From contig OW799233.1 of assembly GCA_941918925.1 (NCBI GenBank), positions 58,433,841 through 58,497,840 on the forward strand: a stretch of 64,000 nucleotides of DNA. Reading direction: 5' to 3'. Shown piece by piece: positions 23,321-34,459 of this stretch (position 1 is its first letter; each line of letters begins with the position of its first letter). The notes under the pieces were generated by a model. That model was not told where the DNA came from, made no database searches, and saw nothing but the letters and a program-made list of their open reading frames with translations. The translations under genes and the position numbers were made by a program. This DNA comes from Phyto melanocephala (lineage: Eukaryota; Arthropoda; Insecta; Diptera; Rhinophoridae).

Positions 23321-24203
23321 AGTAATCGCCAGATACATAAGCGCACCAATTAAAGACTGGTATTCATGCTGGTCTATTACCTCACACTCATTTATGGTAA
23401 AGTTTACTTGATATTTTGCTTCCAGTGGAGTTGCTAAATATTGGCTTACAGTTTTCCAGCCCATATTCTTTAAGCAAGTCTTTAATATACTTGGACTGAC
23501 ATATACTAATTGTTCCTGTTTCACCCTCTCTTTCAATTTGAATTCCAAGATAGTGATGCAATTGACCTTTGTCGGTCACTGGAAAATGTTTGGCCAATAA
23601 TTTCTTTACCTCCAAAACTTGTGCCTTGTCTTTACAACCAATTAACAAGTCATCAACATAAATCGCTATTATTACCAACTGATTGTTCATTGAAGCTTTA
23701 TACAAGCAAGGTTCGTTTTCGCTTCGTTCGAACCCCAGTTGTTTTAGCACAAAATCAAGCTTATCGTACCACTCCTTGCCTGATTGCTTGAAGCCATATA
23801 TAGCTTTATGTAGTTAAAGAACCCTATCTGGATACCTGTGGTCTACGAACTTTTCTGGCTGTTGTATATAAATCTCGTTATGTATTTCACTATTCAGATA
23901 AGCCGAGCTAATATCAATTTGGTGTAAGTGCATTTTCCAATGAACTGTCAGCGCCATCACCAAACGTATTGTCGAGTATCTAGCTACTGGTGAAAATGTC
24001 TCATTATAATCAATACCAAATCTCTGGCTACATCCTTTAGCTACTAGCCTTGCTTTAAAACGTTCCAATTCACCATGTTCATCTCTTTTAATAGCGAATA
24101 CCCATTTGGATTTTATGACCTTTGCTCCTTGAGGTAAATCAACCAATGACCAAGTACCATTTTTGTTGAGAGACTTCATTTCTAAACACATCGCTTTAAC
24201 CAC
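23321..24203 (-). pseudogene. Copia reverse transcriptase
   Basis: The frame at 23814-24203 has NGTWSLVDLPQGAKVIKSKW, RFKARLVAKGCSQ, FSPVARYSTIR and the motif A region (LHQIDISSAYLN). The frame at 23388-23750 has IIAIYVDDLLIG (catalytic YVDD), GQLHHYLGIQIE and the connection region. A frameshift near 23815 and another near 23450 separate the pieces. The frame then runs into the LOA-type insertion. Confidence 0.85.
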
Positions 24204-24479
24204 TCATTGCTATTTGAACTATTAATAGCATCTTCTACACTTGTTGGGACACTAACTTCAACTAAATTGTTCAATGCCTGTTGCTTTCGTGGTCGACCTC
24301 GTTCTCCAGTTCTTACAACTCTTGGTCTGCCACGGTGTTTAGTATTACTCTTCTTCTGATTATTGCCAATAATATTATCGTCGGACTAGTTTTCCTCTGC
24401 AGTTTTAAAACCATTAAAATCACCGACATCTGAGTCTTAAACTTACCTTGTTCAGCTTTATTTTTTATGCAATTTAGTT

Positions 24480-25615
24480 AAAATCTTTTAATTTTTTTAC
24501 ATGTTCCAGATAAGTTTATTGAATTTAATTTTTTAAAAGTTTTAATGAAATTTTGTAATTTTATATTAATCTTTTATTTTTTATTGGGATAACTCTGTAA
24601 ATATTGTGAATGTATTTGAATTCATATTTGATGATATTATTACTTTTTAGTAATTTGTACACTTATTTTTGGATATGGCGGTTTTTTAGATTTTATTATG
24701 ATGTCCCATAGTGGGAACATGGGTCCTATTATAAGTGATGGCAATTTTCTTCGTCAGGCGTTTCCTACTAGTAATAAATACATTAATGTTGCGCATATAA
24801 ACTGTCAAAGTATAAACCCTCTGTCACAGTGTTCAAAATTGGATGAGCTCAATAATCTTATGGTTGATTCGGGAATACATACAATGGGTCTTTCTGAGAC
24901 GTGGCTTAAGCCTGATATATCAGATAAATGCATCGCTATTCCTGGGTATTCGTTATACAGAAATGATAGGCCGTCAATTACAAGGGGTGGGGGTGTTGCT
25001 ATGTTATTAGCTGATGTTCTGAAATATAAGATAGTATTCTGTTCCCGAGATTACAATGTTTGCGAATCTATTTTTGTTGAAATTGTGTGTCATGATTCCA
25101 TTGTTTTAGTTGGAGTTGTTTATCTTCCTAGTGGGAATATAAATGCTATGGAGGATGTATTAGGTGAGCTATTTACACAGTATGATAATGTATTGGTAAT
25201 GGGAGATTTTAATTGTAATCTTTTTGATTCTATTAAAGCATTCAATTTTAGATCTTTGTGTAACAGACTTGGACTTTCGTACGTACATAACTCTTTGCCT
25301 ACACATTGGGATGTTTGTCACAACTCAACATCTCTGATAGACTGTTTTCTTGTAAGTAGTTTATCTAAAGTTCATCTATCTGGACAGGGACAAGTTCCAT
25401 TTCTTCAATCTCATCATGCATTAATTTATATGTCAATATTTTTTAATGCTCTTTTTGAGGATAAATATATTGAGTATAAAGATTATGAACATTTCGATCA
25501 CAATATTTTTGGGCTTTATTTAAATAATTTTAATTTTTCTAACTTTTACAGTAATACTGATGTCAATACAAAACTTATTAATGGTAATGTTATGTTAAAT
25601 ACCACAAGATCCTGA
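24480..25615 (+). pseudogene. CR1-like non-LTR element: 5' region and endonuclease
   Basis: The ORF at 24698-25615 (305 residues) encodes an apurinic-type endonuclease: NVAHINCQSI, MGLSETWLKP (catalytic E), TRGGGVAML, LVMGDFNCNL (D/N) and DCFLVSS. The terminal SDH box reads SHH, so a catalytic Asp may be lost. No reverse transcriptase follows. The frame stops where BEL-type sequence begins on the other strand, so the copy is 3'-truncated or interrupted. It is related to, but diverged from, the minus-strand element at 15437-18690. Confidence 0.75.
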
Positions 25616-25619
25616 GTGA

Positions 25620-26650
25620 GTGCACCCTTTATATTCATCAATTTATACAATTTCAGGAAATCATTTTCAGGTGCAGGTAATTCCAAAGATTGAGACATAT
25701 GGAATTTAATTTGTCTTATTTCAGCTTCCAGTCGCCTTGGCGTAAGTAACAGTGGATTGATCCTTCCGTGATGAATATCAGACAGCGCGTCCAAATTACA
25801 TGTTTACATTTTCTCAAATTGTTAGCAACGAGTGATATCTTTGTTATGCCTGAATCGAATAGTTGAGTTAACTTTATTTGCCATAATTCTTCGTTTCTTT
25901 CCTGTTGATTCTTAGTTATTTCGTTCATTTTTGTAAGAATGTTGTCGAAGTTGAGTTTAGCGGCTATTTGATCTTGTTTAACAATGTTCAACGTGGAATT
26001 CATCCCGAAGTGTGATCCTTTAGAAGTCTCAGCATAAATGTATCGTTTTCCTGTAGTTTTGTTATGGTGGCTGACATTTGCTTGGCATATTCCGAGTCAA
26101 GAATGCAAATGATGAGTTAGCAATATTTCCGACGAAATCAACTGCTCCTATTTTACTTAGCGATCTTTGTAGAAGCCTGTTCTCAAATGTTAAGTAATTT
26201 ATCATATCTTGGAAGTGGTCTATCGTATTAAAACATGCTGTATTTTCGTCTATCTTCTTACAAAGTTGTCGCAATGCGAAGCTTTCATTAAGTATGAGAG
26301 CTGTATTGGCTCAATACGACGATAGATCGTAATGCACAAACAAATTCCACTGGATTGTGGCCACAGCAGTTGTACCTATTTCTTCGAAGTGAATTCCTAA
26401 TTTGGTTTGGAATCGTTCAATTTTAATTATGTTTGCAAATACTATAAGTAATATGAACATCACTGCGATCATTGTTATGAAGCTTAGATTGTGTGAAAGG
26501 CGAGCCTGTTTGGCTTCAGATTTGGTTGTTGGATCTTCGTCAGAAGTTGATTTGATACTTCTGGTTATTTTTGGTTCTATCTCTGAATTTTGGACGTTAT
26601 CAATAGAAAGTAGCGCGAGACGATGTATCGCCCGTTTGAAATTGTCAGCC
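25620..26650 (-). pseudogene. env-like region of the BEL/roo-type element
   Basis: After the integrase tail (about 26600), the same frame continues through a hydrophobic segment (26420-26490) into HFEEIGTTAVATIQWN. Further frames hold VDFVGNIANS and a helical segment with KQDQIAAKL. From memory this order resembles the env domain of roo-like elements, related to insect baculovirus F-type proteins. It is broken by stops near 26311, 26062 and 25716 and lacks a clear C-terminal membrane anchor. Confidence 0.55.
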
Positions 26651-26748
26651 GCTGCAGTTCTAACATCGGCTACGCGGGTAGCTCCGTGAGTTATTCGTCC
26701 TAATGGCCACTTCATGAGTGGAGTGTTCTCTTCTTTTACGATAACCAT
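26600..26748 (-). pseudogene. BEL integrase C-terminus
   Basis: The segment VIVKEENTPLMKWPLGRI followed by VADVRTA and FKRAIHRLALL is the conserved C-terminal SH3-like end of BEL/Pao integrases. It is the anchor that identifies the superfamily of this element. Confidence 0.8.
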
Positions 26749-27031
26749 GTCTTCTGGTTTGATGTTAAGAGATGATGTTTTCCATTTATGTTTTGGTTGT
26801 AACTTGTGCAGTTATTCGCTGGACTACTGCTTCCAGAACTGGTGTTTTATTTGAGATACCAATTGCAAACGTGACAGAAGTGACGTTTCTTTATCACTGC
26901 CTTCACAGTCAGCTTGAGCTGTAAGAGCTTCTCCAATCAGTAAATGTCCTGAGTCAGTGCTGCTAGATCGGCAGGATTATTAGATTGGGGACACAGTGGT
27001 CATGAATTTAGGATTGCTTCTATTTCCATAA

Positions 27032-27466
27032 TTACTGTCTCCAATTCTTTGGACCGCAGTGTTTGTTCTCTTCGTGGACTGACCTAAACAGAGTTATGAA
27101 CAGGATGTCATTGTATGGAAGCGACATTGGATGCTTTGCATCGTACGGCAAACGTGCTTCTACCCGAATGATCCCCTTTTCGTCAATGAAGGGGGATAAA
27201 ATGCTTATGGAGTTTTGATTGCCGACATCTTGGTGCCCTTTTAGTTTTCCTAATTCAACTTGAAATTCAGTGTTCTGAATTGCGCGTATAGTTACTGAGT
27301 GCTGAGTCCAGTTCCTTGGGACTAACTTTGTACTAACATTTCTTAAACTTCTTAAGTTTTGGCGGAACGACGTACAGTGTAAACTTAGTTTCCTTGGCAG
27401 TGGATCGTCCCATGCAAATTCATGTTCCCACAATTGTTGTATGAAGATTTTTGCAGCAACAACCAC
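27032..27466 (-). pseudogene. BEL integrase N-terminal zinc region
   Basis: The segment contains LSPFIDEKGIIRVEARL, YDAKHPMSLPYND and RSVHEENKHCGPK. This is the block between RNase H and the integrase core in BEL elements, with the His-His part of the zinc site. The integrase core with its D,D,E residues does not follow. Confidence 0.75.
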
Positions 27467-27699
27467 GGGTCCAACGGGTATCTCCTAATTCCTGCAAACA
27501 TTTTGTTGCTAGATAAGGAGCTGCGATTGTACCGTAAGTTACAGTATTCAGCATGAATGTTTGAATTGGTTCTGTTGAGCTCTCCCTCTAATATATTAAC
27601 TGCATGTGCCTATCAGCTGTGTGTATCAGAATTTGACGGTACATTTTTCGATATCAGTGCAAAATACAAACCTTGGCATCCGGAACAGTAGTAACATGT

Positions 27700-28260
27700 C
27701 AAATAGGTCACCTTGAATCGTGGTACCAGTGTATAAGTGATAAACCTGATGCTGATTTTGCTGAGGCATTAAATACGACCCGAAGCTTGGTAGTACTGCT
27801 TTCTGGTCTTAGCACATAGTGGTGCGCAATATAACAGTGAGGGTAGGATACTTCATTACTGTTAAACCGTGTCATGTGGCCCAATGATTCATATTTGTCC
27901 ATAAAGTCGTGTTATTGTGCTCTTAACGGATGATCCTTGGATAGTCGCCGCTTTAGATCGTGGAATCTTGAAAGTGCTACACTCTTCGTCTCACCTAGAG
28001 CGCTTGAATTTTCCGAAAATGGTAGTAGGACTATAAACCGACCATCTGGACTTCTTGTTGTATTCTGAGAAAAATGGATCTCACATTTTTGCTCATGCAT
28101 TGTGAAGTTGTTGTCTGACTCAAAATTGTCACATTTCCAAAATTGTTGAATGAGTTCGGTCGTAGTTATGTAGTACTCACCGTATATTGCACATATTGCT
28201 GAGTTGCCGGCATTTTCTCTTATTTTTCCATTCACTATCCACCCGAGCTTTGTATTTTAT
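27700..28260 (-). pseudogene. BEL reverse transcriptase N-terminus
   Basis: Frames at 27912-28235 and 27708-27902 carry HEQKCEIHFSQNTTR, GRFIVLLPF, ALSRFHDLKRRL, YIAHHYVLRPES and KLRVVFNASAKS. These are the fingers region of BEL reverse transcriptase. The catalytic palm motifs are deleted downstream. Confidence 0.8.
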
Positions 28261-28299
28261 AAGGTTGGTAATTCAGGAAACAAATTGATTTTGCCCGTG

Positions 28300-28808
28300 G
28301 TCATTAATTCGAGGTAATATTCCGCTCCTAATAGAACGTCAATATGACTGACTGATATTGTTGAAATCCGGATCTGCTATTTAAATGTTTTCGGGAATTG
28401 GGCATGATGAAGGATTAAATTCCTTCGATAGTTGAGCTGGAATTATGATGGGAAGTACGAATGCCTCGAGTCTAATGTTAAACTGCTTGTCGTTGATTGA
28501 AGTTTGATGTTGATACGCTAGGTGGTCATTCTGGCTGATTGCCAATCCATTCTATACATAGGGATGCTTCTGACGGCTTGATTGATAGCTGTTTAACTAA
28601 CCTGCTAGTTACTATGTTGATTTGCGATCCTGAATCTAGAATCGCCTTGAATATACGAGATTGTCCGTTGTTGGCCGTGACTCTGATACGAGCTGTTGTT
28701 ACGATCCAATTTTTTTATTAAAATTTGCAAGAGAACCAGACTCCAAGATTTGGTATCATCAATGCCTCTCTCTGGTTGTGTCATGAAGATTTTTGATAGA
28801 TGACGCAA
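28300..28808 (-). pseudogene. BEL aspartic protease region
   Basis: In one minus-strand frame the segment FKAILDSGSQINIVTSRL (about 28600-28660) is the protease active site (DSG) of BEL elements. Downstream, near 28300, LLGAEYYLELM-type sequence marks the protease end. Other frames in this interval are shadows. Confidence 0.65.
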
Positions 28809-28850
28809 ATAAATTTAATAATAATAATTATTATCTAAATTAACCCTTTG

Positions 28851-29180
28851 AGGTACTGAACAATAACTACGATGACGCGTAACCCACATGCAACAAATCA
28901 CGGTACTTGCACATCTCTAATAAAAGCATAGAAAACAATGACATGAGGCTCACCGATGCGCAACCTAAATTTTTCAAAGATAACGCTTATTCGTTTAATC
29001 TTTAAAATAAAATTTAAATCTCTGCTCAATTGAGCCCCATTCATAACTTTATGCCCAATTAACTCAAAAACTCCACTTTTTTTGCATTTCCAATATAAAC
29101 ATTAAAAACAAAACCACTTCCATAAATAATTTATGTTACAAATTAAGAAATACCTGAGTTTGATGGCTGCATGGTTAGAT
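28851..29180. other. Unassigned intron sequence
   Basis: AT-rich DNA between the BEL remnant and a motif-rich terminus at 29184. I see no gene or repeat end in it. Confidence 0.35.
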
Positions 29181-29380
29181 TTATTAAGCTTTGTACACAC
29201 GGTTGTCAGATCGTACAATATTGCCTGAAAAATTGGTAATAAATGCCTTACAAACGTGTGAACTGGCAATTTTTGCCTAACAATGTTGGCAAAAAAATCA
29301 TTGTCAGACCATTGACAGGCGGTCACCTGGCAACAATATTGTCAGATATATGACAATTGTCTGAAAAGCCTTAGTCGCTA

Positions 29381-31866
29381 TTACACTGCTCTGCAAAAAA
29401 TAATTTTTTGTCTTCCCATTTAATAAAACTATGTGGACTATATGGATTTTGACGCGCTGAACTCAAATCCGTTGTCGGTTTTTTTCCATCAGATCGGGAT
29501 TTTTTTTTATGGGCGTGGCAAATTTTTCCCCCTAAATTAGTCAGGTACGGATACTTATTTCCTCCTAACTCGAGAACCAGTCATCCGATTTTCAAAAGTA
29601 AAACACTAAAAAATGTGTAACAAAATTGTATTTATTTTAGTGGAATAAAATTTTTCTCTATCTCCTATCGTTATTTAGAAATTAATGGAGAAAAAAAATT
29701 TTTTTCGTGTAAAATTCGTATTTTTTTTCAATTTAAAAATGGAATTAAAAAAAATATAAGGCATATATTCAACATTTTAAACTTTTTTCTGAGAGCTACT
29801 TATCTTGAAAATAAAAAAAGCCATAAACTATAAAAATCAGTTAAAAAATGCAGATTTTATTGTCAATTTACCGCAGGTACCCAATATTGACCAAATATGT
29901 GCAATGCAGCAAACAACGTCAGAGTGGGCGCACTAAAGCGACTTGTAGCAACAATGAATGGCAACTTTTTACTTCTATCTATTTTCGTACAACAAAAACA
30001 AATACAAGCAAAAAAAATTTGCTAGATTGTAATTTTGTAGCATCGCCTCGCTTAAAGCACCCACCCTGTCGTCACCCGTAGATAACTTCAAATTACAATA
30101 AAAAATCAAAATATTTACAAGCTATTTTATTTAAAATAACACAAAATGTTTGTTAATAATTATTAATTTTTATTTAGAAAACATTGTTAAAACAAAAAAG
30201 TAGCTTAAGCTGCCCATGCCCTTTTATCCACATCATTCAATTTCGTTCTGAAGACCTCGTCCTTCATAAGCTGTCGTATTTGTGGACCTACAAATATGCC
30301 TTCTTTTACTTTAGCATCTCTGATTCTAGGAAATTTGCTCTTAATGTATAGAAAGGCTTCACCATCCTTGTTCATTGCTTTGATAAAATTTTTCATTAGG
30401 CCTAGCTTTATATGAAGAGAAGAGTTTGTTCCTTTTGGTTTAAAGGCTCTTCTGCTACATTTTTTTCCTGGAATAAAATTTACTCTTTTCGGTCAAATTT
30501 TAACATTGTAGTGTTTTTCTTTTGCGCGGCTATCCCATTTACATAAGAAGCAATAAAACTTAGTATATCCACTTTGCAATCCATTTAACATTGCTACGAC
30601 TTTAAAATCTGCAGATTCCATGAGTAATGTGAATATTTAATTTTTTGTAGTTCATCTTCATGCTACAATAGTTTTCTTACATATTTCTTGCATACGCGAG
30701 TGGGACCAATGAAAATTTGTTGCCATTGTTGCTTTTAAACTTGTCTTGGATGAATTAATAACAAGCCGCCAATCCTCAGATTTATGACTGAAACACAGTT
30801 GTCGCAAAAGTCCATCAGCATTATCGCAAAATATCAAACCTTCCTCTTTGCTGAAATATATTAAAAAAGGTTGTTGTTTATTTCGAAAGTAAGAGACGTT
30901 AATGTCCGTTTGCACCAAACTCCATTCTTTTCATTGGGATGCAAGAAGCTCAGACTTGGTTTTTTTAAAGCCTTGATTTACAAACTAAGTTATTCATATC
31001 AGCTTAATTCGGAAAATAAGGTGTACTCCTTGGACTTCCAAATGAATGCGAAGAAACACTTATGCTGGCGTAAGTGGATTCAGTTCAGCTGCAGAAAGCC
31101 CATCTTCTTTATCGTCTGTAGAAGGCAATGGAGGTAAAAATTTACTTGTAAACTGGAAAACTGGTCGTTTGACGCATAAAGTATTTGGATATGTAACTTT
31201 ATTTTTTGTTTTTTTCGTAAGCCCACGTGTTTTAGTATGACAAAAGTAGCAATCATTTTGATGATTTTGTGGTACTATGTAAAATACCGTTGTACTTTAG
31301 TTCCATTACCTGCTCACCTAACGAAATGTTACATATATCATATGCAAGGCTGGTTGCATTACAATATTGGGTACGAGCGGTAAATTGACAATAAAATCCA
31401 CATTTCTTAACCGACTTTTATAGTTTATGGCTTTTTTTATTTCCAAGATAAGTAGCTCTCAGAAAAAAGTTTAAAATGTTGAATATTTGCCTTATATTTT
31501 TTTAATTCCATTTTTAAATTGAAAAATATTACGAATTTTGCACGAAAAAAATTTTTTTCTCCATTAATTTTAAAATACCTCCAAAACGATAAGAGATAGA
31601 GAAAAATTGTATTCCACTGAAATAAAAACAATTTTATTACACATTTTTTGGTGTTTTATTTTTGAAAATCGGATGACTGGTTCTCGAGTTACGATTAAAT
31701 ATGTGTCCGTACCTGACTAATTTAGGGGGGAAAATTTGCCACGCCCATAAAAAAAAATCCCGATCTGATGGAAAAAAACCGACAACGGATTTGAGTTCAG
31801 CGCGTCAAAATCCATATAGTCCACATAGTTTTATTAAATGGAGGATTTTGCTGCAGAGCAGTGTTA
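29381..31866 (-). mobile_element. 2.5-kb DNA transposon with ~500-bp inverted repeats, CACTG ends, TTA duplication
   Basis: The element spans 29384-31863, begins CACTG and ends CAGTG. Its terminal inverted repeats are about 500 bp (29384-29889 and 31362-31863), with small indels. TTA flanks both sides. CACTG termini with a 3-bp duplication would fit the CACTA/CMC superfamily, but the ORF between the repeats is not a CMC transposase I recognise. It is probably non-autonomous. Confidence 0.8.
30205..30918 (-). pseudogene. Unnamed insect transposon-associated ORF in the CACTG element
   Basis: Frames at 30658-30918 and 30205-30396, plus the broken sequence between them, contain FLIYFSKEEGLIFC, EDWRLVINSSKTSLKA, LGLMKNFIKAMNKDGEAF and EGIFVGPQIRQLMKD. 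From memory these match a large family of insect proteins annotated as uncharacterised and found in many near-identical copies, as a transposon protein would be. Frameshifts and stops break the ORF and its C-terminal third is missing. The location between long inverted repeats suggests it is the transposase or an accessory protein. Confidence 0.5.
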
Positions 31867-32078
31867 TCAGAACTTTGACACATATTGTCATATAATTTTA
31901 AATTGGCAGATGTACAAATTTTGTGCATTTGACAATGGCGTCATTGTCATACAAGTCAGTGATGTCAGATGTATAAAATTTTGCTTTTAGTATTGTTGAA
32001 TAGAAGCTGTTTCTAGGAATTTTCTTGTACTTTCTATATTGTTACTTAAATATGTTCAAATAAAACATATAAATAACA

Positions 32079-32946
32079 AGTAAGAGCGCTATATTCGGCC
32101 GTGCCGAATCTTATATACCCTTCACAACGTGTAGTCATGCAATAACAGTAGTTTGTATCACCATTCATCCCATATGAAATACGTACAACAATATAAAAAA
32201 CATACATATATAAAAACAACCCATTTTAAAATTATAACTTTACGTATGTATGTTAAAAGAAAAAAAAAATTTTTTTTAAAAAAAATTAAAAAAAAAAATT
32301 AAAAAAAAAAATTAAAAAAAAAAAATTAAAAAAAAAAAATTTAAAAAAAAAATTTTTTTTAAAAAATAATAATAATAAATATAAAACAAAAAAAATTTAA
32401 AAAAAAAATTTTTAAAAAATTTAAAAAAAAAATAATAAAAATATAAATAATATATTAAATAAAAAATAAAAAAAAATAAAAAAAAGATTAAAAAAAAAAA
32501 TATAAAACAATAAAAAAAATTTTTTTTTGGCTCAGCTGGGATTCGATGACACGTTTTCTCTAACCAGTATACACGTTTGTATGTATGTATGTTGTTGTTG
32601 TATGTTGTTTTTGTGAAAAAAAAATCGAGGTGGTCGTGGGTTTTTGCTCATATCTCAGTTGTTTATGTACCGATGTGTCTGGATTTCAATACCGATCTAC
32701 TCCCGAATATTTCTGATATTTTAATACCTCACCCGGGTCCAAGCGATGTCGGGGGGCTTCAAAAAGTTGATTTCAACATACACACGGACAGACGGTCAGA
32801 CGGACAGACTGACAGAGCTTAATCGACTCCCCTATTCATAAGCTTTCAGAAAATATATACTTTATGGGGTCGGAAATGAAAATTGTAGAAATTTCACACG
32901 GAATGACAAACCTATATATACCCTTTTTCACTGTGTGAAGGGTATA
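32079..32946 (+). repeat. Repeat family B, complete copy
   Basis: The 5' module (32079-32125) has the leader, the ATTCGGC-CGT-GCCGAAT hairpin and TATACCCTTCACAACGTG. An A-rich tract (32253-32525) and a unique middle follow. The 3' module has GACAGACGG repeats (32785-32815), tatatactttatggggtc and, at the end, CACTGTGTGAAGGGTATA, which is the inverted counterpart of the 5' TATACCCTTCACA. No ORF. The plus frame at 32577-32822 is not conserved coding. A second head fragment follows at 32948-33000. Confidence 0.85.
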
Positions 32947-32947
32947 A

Positions 32948-33000
32948 AAACAACTAAGAGCGTTATATTCGACTGTGCCGAATCTAATATACACTTCACC
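32948..33000 (+). repeat. Repeat family B/A head fragment
   Basis: A diverged copy of the hairpin leader (aagagcgttatattcgactg, 32955-32974) and the following TATACACTTCAC segment. It abuts the end of the preceding full copy, so heads can be joined in tandem. Confidence 0.65.
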
Positions 33001-33135
33001 AGCATTTGTTTTGTTTTTAGGCACTCGCTTAAATTTTGCAAAAATAACTTAATCCTAATTTACAAAGAAAAACTAAAAGCAAAAAAAATATACATACATC
33101 TGCATACTATAATCAAAGACATCTATACATACATA

Positions 33136-33882
33136 TCTTCTTCTATATATATAAAAGTGAAACTCTGTGTGTGTGTGTGTTAGCTATAGACTCCGAAACT
33201 GTAAAACCGATCGGGCTCAAACTTTGGTAAGTTATTGTACACATACCAGGGAGTGTTTATGGGTGGAAAAAAGTGGGCGGGGCCACGCCCATAAAAAATG
33301 AGTTATCATTTTAAGCTACTTGCACACGACCGATTTTTCTGAAACTTTGCACACATATCGAGCTCTCATGACTAAATACTTTTGTGATAAAAAAAGTGGG
33401 CGGGGCCACGCCCATAAAAAATTTTAATTTTGAGGTACTTGCAATGGACGGATTTTACTGAAACTTTGCACACATATTGGGCTGTCATGACCTTATGATT
33501 TCGTGATTAGAAAAGTGGGCAGGGCCACGCCCATAAAAAAGTTATAAGATTGAGGTACTTGCACTGGACCGATTTTCCTAAAACTTTGCACACACACTAA
33601 GCTGTCATGACTTTACAATTTTGTGATTAGAAAAGTGGGCAGTGCCACGCTCATAAAAAAAAGTTATCATTTTGAGGTACTTGCACTGGACCGATTTTTA
33701 TTAAACTTTTTACACATATTGAGCTGTTATGACTTTACAGTTCCGTTTTTAGAAAAGTGGGCAGGGCCACGCCCATAAAAAAAATTATAATTTTTAGGTT
33801 TCTGCACTTGATATTCAATAAAAAATTAGAATGTATTTTGATTCATTAAGGGGCGTAGCAACGCGCGCCGGGTTTGGCTAGT
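33136..33882 (+). mobile_element. Non-autonomous Helitron with internal tandem repeats
   Basis: The 5' end is TCTTCTTCTATATATATAAA followed by a GTGTGT run, and the 3' end is GTAGCAACGCGCGCCGGG then GGCTAG. The start is TC preceded by A; the end is CTAG followed by T, with a GC-rich hairpin just before it: the Helitron hallmarks. The body consists of about five tandem units of roughly 115-120 bp, each with GTGGGCAGGGCCACGCCCAT and a TTTGCACACATAT block. No Rep/helicase ORF. A 5'-truncated relative lies at 62605-63070. Confidence 0.75.
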
Positions 33883-33934
33883 ACTATATAATCGTGAACT
33901 TCTATACATACATACTTACATATATGAATTATTA

Positions 33935-34459
33935 TATGTGACAGCGCATAAAGGGACCTAAGGGTAAAACAAAAAACAATTTTCACTTTTTTTTGATGTG
34001 GACAACATCTGAGCATCGAATGAGACCGATCCTTTGCCCCAAAAGTGTTCCCTCCCAGAGATATGCGCGTTTTATAAAAGTGAAGTCGACGATTCTAAGC
34101 GCAAATAGAAAGGGACGTAACGGTTGGTTGGTTGGTTATCGTGGTAGTTCGCTGCACGCCAACAGTCAAGTAGAGTCTATATGAATCCGTTTTGACAGGA
34201 CCACATCACTCGTCAGCTTCTAGTGTATCTCAGAATAAAATCCAAGAGTAAGGGTACTAGATCCACCCCGTAACGGTAAAATTTATTTATTTTAATTTTT
34301 TCCCCTACTAAATTAACAAAATAACCTGATTTTACGAAACTACAACAAATTTTTTTTCTCTTATGAACAATTTAAAAAAATCATTTAATCTTTAAAATGG
34401 CTCTTCTGAACAAAACCTGTTTTTACCCTTAGGTCCCTTTCTCAATGCGCTGTCACATA
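33935..34459. mobile_element. TA-flanked MITE with TGTGACAGCGCAT ends and nested LOA fragment
   Basis: The element spans 33937-34457. Inverted termini TGTGACAGCGC extend imperfectly to AAAGGGACCTAAGGGTAAAA, about 35 bp. TA lies on both sides. A 5'-truncated LOA-type fragment interrupts it at 34124-34271. No transposase is present. The superfamily is Tc1/mariner-like by target only. Confidence 0.7.
34116..34276 (-). mobile_element. LOA/R1-type 3' fragment nested in a MITE
   Basis: About 148 bp matching the 3' end of the element at 60238-61531, in opposite orientation, beginning (as read on plus) with a GGTT repeat, i.e. an (AACC)n tail. A direct repeat cgtaacgg (34116-34123, 34269-34276) flanks it, partly overlapping element sequence. 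Confidence 0.8.

Larger units (their letters stand above)
21480..24440 (-). mobile_element. Copia (Ty1)-type LTR retrotransposon, 5'-truncated and twice interrupted
   Basis: Minus-strand pol fragments run from the integrase/RT linker (24440) through RT to RNase H. A purine-rich tract at 21927-21936 is followed by a TG that is the likely start of the 3' LTR (about 21480-21925, outer end not defined). The 5' half, with gag, protease, most of integrase and the 5' LTR, is absent. A LOA-type fragment (22941-23308) and a MITE (22115-22484) interrupt the coding sequence, each with a clean target duplication. Confidence 0.85.
25600..28850 (-). mobile_element. BEL/roo-type LTR retrotransposon, internally deleted
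   Basis: Minus-strand remnants lie in BEL/Pao order from high to low coordinate: protease, RT N-terminus, integrase zinc region, integrase C-terminus and env-like segments. Most of the RT palm, RNase H and the integrase core are missing between about 27700 and 27480 and between 27030 and 26760. No LTR was recognised. Stops and frameshifts are frequent. Confidence 0.8.

Noticed and set aside
32577..32822. ORF in family B (also at 42483-42779 and 45575-45865) as a conserved protein
   Set aside because: The frames agree only because the repeat copies are nearly identical. The sequence is low-complexity and contains the GACAG repeats and poly-A-adjacent DNA, with no sign of protein-level constraint.
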